Shown piece after piece: positions 1 through 6,390 of a DNA stretch of 22,995 bases. The position numbers and the translations under genes are program-made. The number at the start of each line of letters is the position of its first letter. Position 1 is the first letter of the stretch. The notes under the pieces were generated by a model. The model did no database searches. It worked only from the letters and a program-made list of their open reading frames with translations, and was not told the DNA's origin. The DNA comes from Thermoplasmata archaeon (GTDB taxonomy: Archaea; Thermoplasmatota; Thermoplasmata; Lutacidiplasmatales; UBA184): contig JASHVP010000184.1 in assembly GCA_030044475.1 (NCBI GenBank), forward strand, positions 1-22,995, read 5' to 3'.

Positions 1-294
1 GGGAACCTCGGCGTCGTCCTGGGCGCGACGTTCTCCGACGCGTTCCGGGCCGCCCGGTCGACGCTCGGGAACGGGATCCCGATCCTCGTGCCGGGGATCG
101 GGGCCCAGGGGGGGTCGCTCGCCACGGCCGTGCGAGAGGGCGTGGACGCGCACGGCCGGGCGCTGCTCGTGAACGCCTCGCGAAGCATCCTCTACGCATC
201 CGCAGAGACGAACTGGAAGCGCGCCGCCGCCACCGAGGCCGAGCGGCTCAAGGTCCAGATCAACCAGCTGCGCGCAGGCGTTCGTACAGCCTGA
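1..294 (+). CDS. pyrF: Orotidine 5'-phosphate decarboxylase, C-terminal part (5' truncated by window edge)
   Basis: This is the last ~97 codons of a gene that enters from the left in frame 1 and stops at TGA 292-294. The enzyme decarboxylates OMP to UMP, the final step of pyrimidine synthesis. Visible motifs are LVPGIGAQGG, the phosphate-binding loop of the group-2 (PyrF subfamily 2) enzymes, and VNASRSILYAS shortly after it, which matches the usual VNSSR-I-YA block. The tail, rich in Ala, Glu and Arg, is the expected terminal helix. The catalytic Asp-Lys-Asp region lies outside the window. The 3' end overlaps the convergent glycosyltransferase gene by 35 bp. Family assignment is firm; start and N-terminus cannot be seen. 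Confidence 0.9.
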   Translation, partial: GNLGVVLGATFSDAFRAARSTLGNGIPILVPGIGAQGGSLATAVREGVDAHGRALLVNASRSILYASAETNWKRAAATEAERLKVQINQLRAGVRTA

Positions 295-1390
295 GCAACT
301 GGCCGGTCACCGTCGCGAGACCGTACCGTTCCTCGGCCCGACGCCGGGCGGCGGCCCCCATGCGGCGGGCGAGCTCGGGGTCGTCGAGCACGGTCCGGAG
401 CTTGTCCGCGAGGTCGGAGGCGATGAGCGGCTCGACGAGCAGCCCTTCGCGGCCGTCGTCGATCACCTCGCGCACGCCCGGCACGTCGGCGACCACGACC
501 GGGACGCCCATCGCCATCGCCTCGACCGCCGCGAGGCCGAACCCCTCCAGCCGGTTCTGCGACGGGAAGACGAACGCCAGCCCGAGCGAGAGGTACCGCG
601 GCAGGTCGTCGTCCGAGACGTTCGGACAGAAGCGGACCCGGTCCGACACTCCCTGGCGGCGAGCCTCCGCGATCAGGTGGGGGAGCCGCGGCCCGGCGCC
701 GATGACGACCAGCACGACGTCCGGCGGCAGCTGCCGCAACGCCTCGAGGATCACGTCGACCCCCTTGTGCGGGACGAGGCGGCCGGTGAACACGAGGACG
801 CGCCGACCGTCCAAACGCAGCTGGGCCCGGAGGTCGTCGGCCCGGATCCCCGGCCGGAACCAGTCGAGGTCGACGACCGACGGGATGATCTCGAGCGGGA
901 GGCCCCGAAGGCCAGCGGAGGTCACCCCGTAGCTCCGGGTGTGGACGATCACGCGGCGGACGCTCCGCAGCGTCGGAGGGAGGAACGTCCGCTGGTAGAT
1001 CCCGGTCAGGATCTGGCCCATCCCCTCGAGGTACAGGTCGCAGTGATAGGTCAGGCAGACCGGGACCCCCCCGGATTGGAGCGCCCGGGTCGCGAAATAC
1101 GACGTGAGGGGCGGAGGGTAGTGGAGGTGGACGACGTCGGCGGGCACCTCCCGGACCGAGCGGCCGGTCCCGTAATCGACCGGCGTCTTGAACGCGACGC
1201 CCAGGGTCTTCGCCCGGACGATGCGGAAGTCGCCGGACCGTTCCTCCGCCGGTAGGCTTCGCTCGTAGCGCGAGGTGACGACCGTGACCTCGTGCCCCTC
1301 CCGGGCGAACGCGCGGGCGAGGGTTCGGACGTGAGATTCGACCCCCCCGGCGTGAGGGTCGAAGAACGGGGTCACCTGAACGATCCGCAC
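260..1390 (-). CDS. GT4-family glycosyltransferase (GT-B fold)
   Basis: A 376-residue protein with both Rossmann-like halves of a GT-B enzyme. The N-terminus reads RIVQVTPFFDPHAGGVESH, with the glycine-rich acceptor-side loop at residues 15-16. The C-terminal half has GRLVPHKGVDVILEAL and the EX7E nucleotide-sugar motif EGFGLAAVE (E282 and E290), followed by GVPVVVADVPGVREVI. Length and order fit glycosyltransferase family 4, which transfers sugars from UDP-, GDP- or ADP-sugars to lipids or glycans at the membrane. The acceptor cannot be inferred. The start is GTG at 1388-1390. A TTAA element about 30 nt upstream (1417-1424) would fit a short or leaderless transcript. It lies 61 bp after pdxS on the same strand, so co-transcription is also possible. 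Its 3' end overlaps pyrF tail-to-tail. Confidence 0.9.
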   Translation of the reverse strand: MRIVQVTPFFDPHAGGVESHVRTLARAFAREGHEVTVVTSRYERSLPAEERSGDFRIVRAKTLGVAFKTPVDYGTGRSVREVPADVVHLHYPPPLTSYFATRALQSGGVPVCLTYHCDLYLEGMGQILTGIYQRTFLPPTLRSVRRVIVHTRSYGVTSAGLRGLPLEIIPSVVDLDWFRPGIRADDLRAQLRLDGRRVLVFTGRLVPHKGVDVILEALRQLPPDVVLVVIGAGPRLPHLIAEARRQGVSDRVRFCPNVSDDDLPRYLSLGLAFVFPSQNRLEGFGLAAVEAMAMGVPVVVADVPGVREVIDDGREGLLVEPLIASDLADKLRTVLDDPELARRMGAAARRRAEERYGLATVTGQLLRLYERLRAAG

Positions 1391-1416
1391 GGCTCGCGGG
1401 GGTACCGCGGTCCTCC

Positions 1417-1424
1417 CCTTAACC
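1417..1424 (-). promoter_or_regulatory. Possible TATA element of the GT4 gene
   Basis: On the minus strand the sequence GGTTAAGG is the only AT-rich block in the 61-bp gap between pdxS and the glycosyltransferase. Its centre is about 30 nt before the GTG start, the spacing of archaeal TATA boxes to leaderless or near-leaderless transcripts. The match to the consensus is weak and read-through from pdxS is equally possible. Confidence 0.3.
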
Positions 1425-1451
1425 GCCCGCGGTGCCGGCGGACCGGGCCGG

Positions 1452-2396
1452 CTACGCCGCCGTGGCGTCGCGGCCGCGGGTCGCTCCGATCGGCGACGAC
1501 TCGCGGCCCTGCAGCAGCGCGTCGGGCGGCAGCGTCGAGATCTCGATGCCGTGCATCGCCTCGCCGAGGCCGGACGAGACTCGGGCGAGCACCTCGGGGT
1601 CGTCGAAGTGGAGCGACGCCTCGACGATCGCGCGGGCGACCTTCATCGGGTGCTGCGCCTTGAAGACCCCGCTTCCCACGAAGATCCCGTCGACGCCGAG
1701 CAGTCGGCACAGGGCGGCGTCGGCGGGCGTCGCGATCCCGCCGGCGGCGAAGTTGACGACCGGCAGCCGGCCCATCGACCGGACCTCCAGCACGAGCGAC
1801 TCGGGCACCCGCTCCTGCTTCGCCCACTGGGAGAGCTCCTTGCGGGGCAGCTTCGCGACCTGGGCGACCTCGGAGTTGACCTGCCGGATGTGCCGGACCG
1901 CCTCGACGACGTTGCCCGTGCCGGCCTCGCCCTTCGTCCGGATCATCGCGGCCCCCTCGTCGATCCGACGCAGCGACTCGCCGAGGTTCCGCGCGCCGCA
2001 GACGAACGGCACCTTGAACGCCTTCTTGTCGACGTGGAGGAATGGGTCCGCCGGCGTGAGGACCTCGGACTCGTCGATCATGTCGACGGCGAGCGACTCC
2101 AGGATCCGGGCCTCGGCGGTGTGGCCGATCCGGCACTTCGCCATCACCGGGATCGAGACCCGCTCCTTGATCTCGCGGACCTTGAGCGGGTCCGCCATCC
2201 GCGCGACGCCGCCCGCGGCCCGGATGTCCGCCGGGACGCGCTCCAGCGCCATCACCGCGACCGCCCCGGCCTCCTCGGCGATCGCCGCTTGCTCGGCGGT
2301 GGTGACGTCCATGATCACCCCGCCCTGTTGCATGCGGGCGAAGCCCCGCTTCAGGAGGTCGCTGCCGAAACGGAGCTTGGGGGGAGCGTTCGCCAT
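1452..2396 (-). CDS. pdxS: Pyridoxal 5'-phosphate synthase, PdxS (synthase) subunit
   Basis: A 314-residue (beta/alpha)8 enzyme that makes PLP from ribose 5-phosphate, glyceraldehyde 3-phosphate and ammonia (DXP-independent route). Key residues are all present and offset by six from the Bacillus subtilis protein: D30 in VIMDV, Schiff-base lysine K87 in VMAKCRIGH, and the second lysine K155 in IRTKGEAGTGN. The phosphate loops FAAGGIATPADAA and FVGSGVFK are intact. I chose ATG 2396 because it gives the family N-terminus (KLRFGSDLLKRGFA); the open frame further upstream is GC-driven and runs through the divergent thiamine promoter. The glutaminase partner PdxT is not in this window, so it must be encoded elsewhere or ammonia comes from another source. 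A TATA-like box sits 28-34 nt upstream of the ATG, so the transcript is probably leaderless. Confidence 0.96.
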   Translation of the reverse strand: MANAPPKLRFGSDLLKRGFARMQQGGVIMDVTTAEQAAIAEEAGAVAVMALERVPADIRAAGGVARMADPLKVREIKERVSIPVMAKCRIGHTAEARILESLAVDMIDESEVLTPADPFLHVDKKAFKVPFVCGARNLGESLRRIDEGAAMIRTKGEAGTGNVVEAVRHIRQVNSEVAQVAKLPRKELSQWAKQERVPESLVLEVRSMGRLPVVNFAAGGIATPADAALCRLLGVDGIFVGSGVFKAQHPMKVARAIVEASLHFDDPEVLARVSSGLGEAMHGIEISTLPPDALLQGRESSPIGATRGRDATAA

Positions 2397-2423
2397 GGAC
2401 GCGCGCCGCAACACTCGGGCTCC

Positions 2424-2430
2424 GTATAAG
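2424..2430 (-). promoter_or_regulatory. TATA box of pdxS
   Basis: Read on the minus strand this is CTTATAC, an AT-rich island in very GC-rich DNA. It lies 28-34 nt before the pdxS ATG, which places the transcription start at or next to the start codon (leaderless mRNA, common in Thermoplasmata). It is only about 30 bp from the oppositely directed TATA of the thiamine operon. Confidence 0.5.
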
Positions 2431-2460
2431 ACGGTCGGTGGAGGCCGCGACCGGCCAACG

Positions 2461-2467
2461 TTTAATC
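2461..2467 (+). promoter_or_regulatory. TATA box of the thiamine transport operon
   Basis: TTTAATC in the context CAACGTTTAATCGTCC. An archaeal transcription start about 25 nt downstream would fall near 2486-2490, exactly where the TPP aptamer begins. The agreement between promoter spacing and aptamer start supports both calls. Confidence 0.6.
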
Positions 2468-2486
2468 GTCCCAATCGTTGGGCCCT

Positions 2487-2578
2487 CCGCAGGGGGAGCT
2501 GGACCACCGGCTGAGAGGACGGGGACCGCCCCGTCGACCCCACGAACCTGTCGGGATAATGCCCGCGAAGGGACCGCG
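2487..2578 (+). promoter_or_regulatory. TPP riboswitch (THI element)
   Basis: All conserved THI-box blocks occur in order: AGGGGGAGC, CTGAGAGG (2511-2518), GACCCCACGAACCTG (2536-2550), GGATAATGCCCGC (2554-2566) and GAAGGGA (2567-2573). Helices can be paired by eye: P2 GGGG with CCCC, P3 GCTGG/CCGGC around ACCA, a variable P3a of seven perfect pairs GACGGGG/CCCCGTC, P4 CCT/AGG and P5 CGGG/CCCG. P1 is short; a candidate is TC(C)GC 2486-2490 with GCGA 2576-2579. The element binds thiamine pyrophosphate and normally represses downstream genes. No terminator follows. The aptamer ends right at possible start codons ATG 2579 and GTG 2581, and its GAAGGGA block is the only Shine-Dalgarno-like sequence, so translational control by direct occlusion is the simplest model (inference). 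Confidence 0.93.
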
Positions 2579-2623
2579 ATGTGCAACCTGAAGGACCTCT
2601 CGGCCGACCGGCCGCCGGGATGA
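2579..2623 (+). CDS. Possible 14-codon leader ORF between riboswitch and thiB
   Basis: ATG 2579 opens a short frame, MCNLKDLSADRPPG, whose TGA (2621-2623) overlaps the ATG of thiB as ATGA. The ATG directly follows the aptamer and is about 5-6 nt after its AGGGA block. thiB itself has no Shine-Dalgarno near ATG 2620, so translational coupling through this leader would explain how the riboswitch reaches thiB. The alternative is that thiB starts at GTG 2581 in the other frame and the leader is accidental. Only sequence layout supports this. Confidence 0.3.
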   Translation: MCNLKDLSADRPPG

Positions 2624-3756
2624 CGGCGGAGTCGTCCCGGCTCCGTCGGCCCGGTCGACTCGGCCGGGCGTTCGTCGCGGTCGCGATCGCCACCGTCGTC
2701 GTGCTCGGAGGGTTCGCGCTCGCCGAGTACGTCGCGAACGACCTCGGCGGAACGACCCTCGTGATCTACACCTATCCGAGCCTGTTCAACGGGACCGACT
2801 GCAACGTCCCGTACGCGGGGAGCGTCTTCGCGCCGTTCGAGTCGGTGCACCACGTCCACATCGACGTTGAGTGCCCGTCCGGGACGCTCGTCAACACGCT
2901 CCTCGCCCAGGCCAACGCGCCGACGGCCGACCTCGTGATCGGCCTCGACGAGATCACGACCCCGGAGGCCGAGGCGGCGCATCTCCTCGTGCCGTACGCC
3001 CCGCCGGCCCTCGCCAACGTTCCCTCCGACCTCGTCGCCGAGCTCTCCCCGGACGACGGGGCGGTCCCGTACGAGTGGGGGTACCTCGCGATCGACTACG
3101 CGAGCGCGTTCGCCGCCGCCACCGACGGAGCGGTGGCGCATGCGACCCTCCCCGACTTCACGGAAAACAGCAGTTGGGCGCGGCAGCTCGTCGTCGAGGA
3201 CCCCTCCCTCGACATCACCGGCGAGGAGTTCCTCGCGTGGGAGGTCGAGTACTACACGCACGTGCTCCACGAGAACTGGACCGACTTCTGGACCGGGGTG
3301 AAGGGGGCCCTCCCTCCGCCCGCCCCCGACTGGGGGACGGCGTTCGGCGAGTTCATGGACGCCCCGGGGCAGAACGAGATGGTCGTCAGCTACTCGACCG
3401 ACCCCGCGTACGCCGCGTACTACGGGGAGGCGGGCGCCTTCAACTCGACGGTCTCGTGGTGGAACGGCACCGCCTACGGCTGGCGGACGGTCTACGGCAT
3501 CGGCATCGTGAGCGGCACGCGCCATCTCGCGCTCGACGAGGAGTTCGAGAACTGGTTCCTCAGCGGAGCGGTCCAGTCGGTGATCCCCACCACGGAGTGG
3601 GAGTACCCCGCGAACTCCACGATCGCGGTGCCGCCGGTCTTCTCGGCCGCGATCGATCCCGCGTCGATCGTCCCGCTCAACGATGAGACGACGCCGTCCG
3701 CGCTCGCGGGCGCGCTTCCCGGCTGGGTGGAGACGTGGCTCGCGATCTTCTCGTAG
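2620..3756 (+). CDS. thiB: Thiamine ABC transporter, substrate-binding protein
   Basis: A 378-residue extracytoplasmic binding protein. The N-terminus has basic residues and then one hydrophobic segment (about residues 17-34), a signal or membrane anchor. The mature part matches the TbpA/ThiB family: LVIYTYPSLF at the start of the domain, ADLVIGLDEI, PYEWGYLAIDY, VVSYSTDPAY and a final block with AVQSVIPTTEWEYPAN. It should capture thiamine or its phosphates outside the cell and deliver it to ThiP. I took ATG 2620 (ATGA overlap with a short leader ORF); an in-frame GTG at 2581, seven nt after an AGGGA motif, would add 13 residues and cannot be excluded. It lies directly under the TPP riboswitch, and its 3' end overlaps thiP by 22 nt. 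Confidence 0.9.
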   Translation: MTAESSRLRRPGRLGRAFVAVAIATVVVLGGFALAEYVANDLGGTTLVIYTYPSLFNGTDCNVPYAGSVFAPFESVHHVHIDVECPSGTLVNTLLAQANAPTADLVIGLDEITTPEAEAAHLLVPYAPPALANVPSDLVAELSPDDGAVPYEWGYLAIDYASAFAAATDGAVAHATLPDFTENSSWARQLVVEDPSLDITGEEFLAWEVEYYTHVLHENWTDFWTGVKGALPPPAPDWGTAFGEFMDAPGQNEMVVSYSTDPAYAAYYGEAGAFNSTVSWWNGTAYGWRTVYGIGIVSGTRHLALDEEFENWFLSGAVQSVIPTTEWEYPANSTIAVPPVFSAAIDPASIVPLNDETTPSALAGALPGWVETWLAIFS

Positions 3757-5381
3757 CCGCGGCGGTGCGGTGGCGGGGGACGCTCGGCGTCGTCCCGATC
3801 GTCACCTTCGTGGTCCTGTTCGGCTTGCTCCCCGTCGCGGTCCTGTTCGCGACGACCGTCGCCGGGGCGGGGGGGGCGGCCGGCGTCGCCGCCGTCGCCT
3901 CGGATCCGCTCGACCAGCGGTCGGTCGTGAACTCGCTGATCCAGGGCGGACTCTCGGCGGGGTGCGCGGCGGCGGTCGGGTACCCGGCAGGGGTCTTCCT
4001 CGGGCGCTACTCCTGGCGGGGCCGGTCGGCGGTCCGGGGGTTCCTCCTCGTTCCGTTCCTCTTGCCGAGCCTGGTCGTGGTCCTCGGCGTCCTCGACCTG
4101 TTCGGGCCGTCGGGGCTCCTCTCGGGCCCGATCCCCGTCCTGGGCGTCTTCGCGGGCGGAACGCCCGCGATCGTCGCGGCGAACCTGTTCTTCAACGTCC
4201 CGATCGTCGTCCTCTTCACCGCCGCCGGATGCGAGGCGGCCGCGCCGGAGCTCGAAGAAACGGTCGCCACCCTCGGGGGCGGTCCGTTCCGGGCGTACCG
4301 CGATGCCTGGGGGCCGCCGACGTGGGTCGGCGGGGCGGTCGGCGGTCTGCTCACGTTCCTGTTCTCGGCCCTCTCGTTCGCACCCCCTCTGCTGCTCTGC
4401 GGGACCCGGTGCTACACCGTCGAGGCCCGGATCTACTCGCTCGACCAGGTGCTCCTCGCGCCGGACGCGGCGGGCGTCCTCGCCCTCCTCGCGGTCGGCC
4501 TGTTCCTCGTCCCGACGCTCGCGTACCTGGTCCTGCTGGGGCGGCTCCGGGTCCGGTCGTCCCAGCGCCGACGCTCCCCGCGACCCGCCGACCTGCGGTC
4601 CCCGGCCATCGCGGCGCTGGCGGTGGTCGCGGGAGCCGTGACGGTCGCCGAGGGGGCGTTGCTCGCGGCCATCCTCGCCCGCACTCTGGTGCCGGTCGGG
4701 GGCGGAGGGGTCGGGAGCGCATGGGCGACGCTCTTCTCCCCGGCGACCGCGACCCGACTCGGCCTCCCCGTGGGCGCGGCGGTCGGGAACACGCTGTTCT
4801 TCGCCACGGCGGCGAGCCTGCTCACGGTCCTGCTCGGCCTCGGGGCCGCCCACGTCGTCGCCCGTCGTCCGCGTCGAGGGATCCTCCTGGGCCTGATCCT
4901 GTTCGTCCCGCTGCTCCTCTCTCCGGTGGTGCTCGCGTACTCGCTCGCCGAGTTCTGGCGCCCGCTCCTCGGCGGGGCGCCGAACGTTTGGCTGCTGATC
5001 GTGCTCAGCCAGACCGTCCTCGCCCTCCCGTTCGCCGTGCAAAGCCTCACGCTGCCGCTGGCCGGCCTCTCGCCGGCGGCGAGTGACTCGGCCCGATGCC
5101 TCGGCGCCAGCCCCTGGGTGGCCTATCTCGACGCGGACCTTCCCCGGGCCCGAGACGGCCTCCTGACCGCCGGGCTGTTCGCGTTCGCCCTCGGCCTGGG
5201 CGAGTTCACCGCGACGTTCTTCCTCGTCACTCCCCAGTTCACCACGTTGCCGGTCGCCCTCTACGGGCTGACGGACGCTCGGGCCTTCCCGATCGCGGAC
5301 GCGGCGGCCGGACTGCTGCTCCTCCTCAGCCTCGCCGTCTTCCTCGCCCTCTCGGTCGGAGGCCGACGTGTCGAGCTCTGA
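3735..5381 (+). CDS. thiP: Thiamine ABC transporter, fused permease
   Basis: A 548-residue integral membrane protein with two tandem binding-protein-dependent permease domains of about six helices each, the normal ThiP arrangement (E. coli ThiP is of similar size). Each half carries an EAA-type loop that docks on the ATPase: one around EAAAPELEETVATLGGGPFR (residues ~169-188) and one around SPAASDSARCLGASP in the second half. A charged linker with RVRSSQRRR separates the halves. The start is GTG 3735 inside the end of thiB; a GTG at 3765 in the same frame would avoid the overlap but trim the first hydrophobic region's leader. The end overlaps thiQ by 14 nt, so the three transporter genes are tightly coupled. 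Confidence 0.9.
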   Translation: MARDLLVAAAVRWRGTLGVVPIVTFVVLFGLLPVAVLFATTVAGAGGAAGVAAVASDPLDQRSVVNSLIQGGLSAGCAAAVGYPAGVFLGRYSWRGRSAVRGFLLVPFLLPSLVVVLGVLDLFGPSGLLSGPIPVLGVFAGGTPAIVAANLFFNVPIVVLFTAAGCEAAAPELEETVATLGGGPFRAYRDAWGPPTWVGGAVGGLLTFLFSALSFAPPLLLCGTRCYTVEARIYSLDQVLLAPDAAGVLALLAVGLFLVPTLAYLVLLGRLRVRSSQRRRSPRPADLRSPAIAALAVVAGAVTVAEGALLAAILARTLVPVGGGGVGSAWATLFSPATATRLGLPVGAAVGNTLFFATAASLLTVLLGLGAAHVVARRPRRGILLGLILFVPLLLSPVVLAYSLAEFWRPLLGGAPNVWLLIVLSQTVLALPFAVQSLTLPLAGLSPAASDSARCLGASPWVAYLDADLPRARDGLLTAGLFAFALGLGEFTATFFLVTPQFTTLPVALYGLTDARAFPIADAAAGLLLLLSLAVFLALSVGGRRVEL

Positions 5382-6390
5382 CCCGGTCCTCCGAGTCGAA
5401 CGGCTCGCGAGCGCGTGGGACGGAGTGCCCGTCCTCCGCGACGTCTCGTTCGACGTCGCCCCGGGCGAGCTGCTGTCGCTGTTGGGCCCGAACGGAAGCG
5501 GGAAGACGACGCTCCTCCGATGTCTCGCCGGGCTCGAGCGGCCGACCTCGGGCGAGGTCTGGGTGCGCGGGACGAACGTGAGCCGGTGGCCGACCCACCG
5601 TCGCGGGATCGGCTGGATGTCGCAGGAACCGGCGCTGTTCCCGCACCGGTCGGTCCTCGAGAACGTCGCGTACGGCCCTCTCCTCGCTCGGCGTTCGGAG
5701 GGGGACGTCCGGGCGGAGGTCGGACGGCTCCTCGAGCTGCTCCGGCTCGTCGGGTTCGAGGACCGCCGCCCCGACCAGCTCTCCGGGGGCGAGCGGCAAC
5801 GGGTGGCGCTCGCCCGGACCCTGGCCGCCCGGCCGACGCTGGTCCTGCTCGACGAACCGTTCGCCTCCATCGACGTCGAACTGCGCTCCGGACTCCGAGC
5901 CGAGTTCCGCCGCGTGCTCCGCGAGCTCGGGATCGCCGCGATCCACGTGACCCACGACCGGGAGGAGGGGCTGTTCCTGGGGGACCGCGTGGGACTGCTG
6001 TTCGACGGCCGCCTCGAACGACTCGGTCGGCCCCGGGAGGTGTACGAACGACCCGACTCCGTCCGATCGGCCCGGCTCCTCGGGTACAACGTCTGGCGGG
6101 AGGCCGGGGGACCGATCGCCGTCCTCCCGCGCCACGTGCGGATCGGGCCGGCCGGGACCGGTCGACGACCGGCCTCGATCGTCGCCGCCGGCGACACCGG
6201 CGCGGAGTCCCTCACGATCGTCGCGCTGGCGGACGGCTCGCGGCTCGAGGTGCGGAGCCCGGACCCCGTCTCGGGCGCCCGGACGGTGGGGGAGCCGGTC
6301 GGCATCGACTGGGCGGACGCCGTCGAGTTGCCGGAGCCGCCGGCCCCCGCCAAAGAGCCCAAGAACGGTCGCACGCTGCGAGGACCATGA
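5368..6390 (+). CDS. thiQ: Thiamine ABC transporter, ATP-binding protein
   Basis: A 340-residue ABC ATPase that energises ThiP. Walker A is GPNGSGKTT (40-48), the Q-loop glutamine is Q86 in MSQEPALFPH, the signature is LSGGERQ (138-144), Walker B LLDEPF ends with D162-E163, and the switch histidine is H196 in HVTHD. After about residue 230 there is an extra C-terminal TOBE-like region (RHVRIGP, then PVGIDWADAVELPE). E. coli ThiQ lacks such an extension, while spermidine, sulfate and iron importers have it, so the ATPase alone would not prove thiamine specificity; that comes from ThiB, ThiP and the riboswitch. The start is GTG 5368. The stop overlaps the ATG of the aconitase gene (ATGA). Confidence 0.88.
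   Translation: MSSSDPVLRVERLASAWDGVPVLRDVSFDVAPGELLSLLGPNGSGKTTLLRCLAGLERPTSGEVWVRGTNVSRWPTHRRGIGWMSQEPALFPHRSVLENVAYGPLLARRSEGDVRAEVGRLLELLRLVGFEDRRPDQLSGGERQRVALARTLAARPTLVLLDEPFASIDVELRSGLRAEFRRVLRELGIAAIHVTHDREEGLFLGDRVGLLFDGRLERLGRPREVYERPDSVRSARLLGYNVWREAGGPIAVLPRHVRIGPAGTGRRPASIVAAGDTGAESLTIVALADGSRLEVRSPDPVSGARTVGEPVGIDWADAVELPEPPAPAKEPKNGRTLRGP

Noticed and set aside
260..294. 35-bp overlap of pyrF and the glycosyltransferase as a sign of a misassembly or pseudogene
   Set aside because: Both C-termini look complete and short convergent overlaps are common in compact archaeal genomes.
2397..2693. N-terminal extension of pdxS to 413 residues
   Set aside because: The extension crosses the divergent promoters and the riboswitch; the family N-terminus begins right after ATG 2396.
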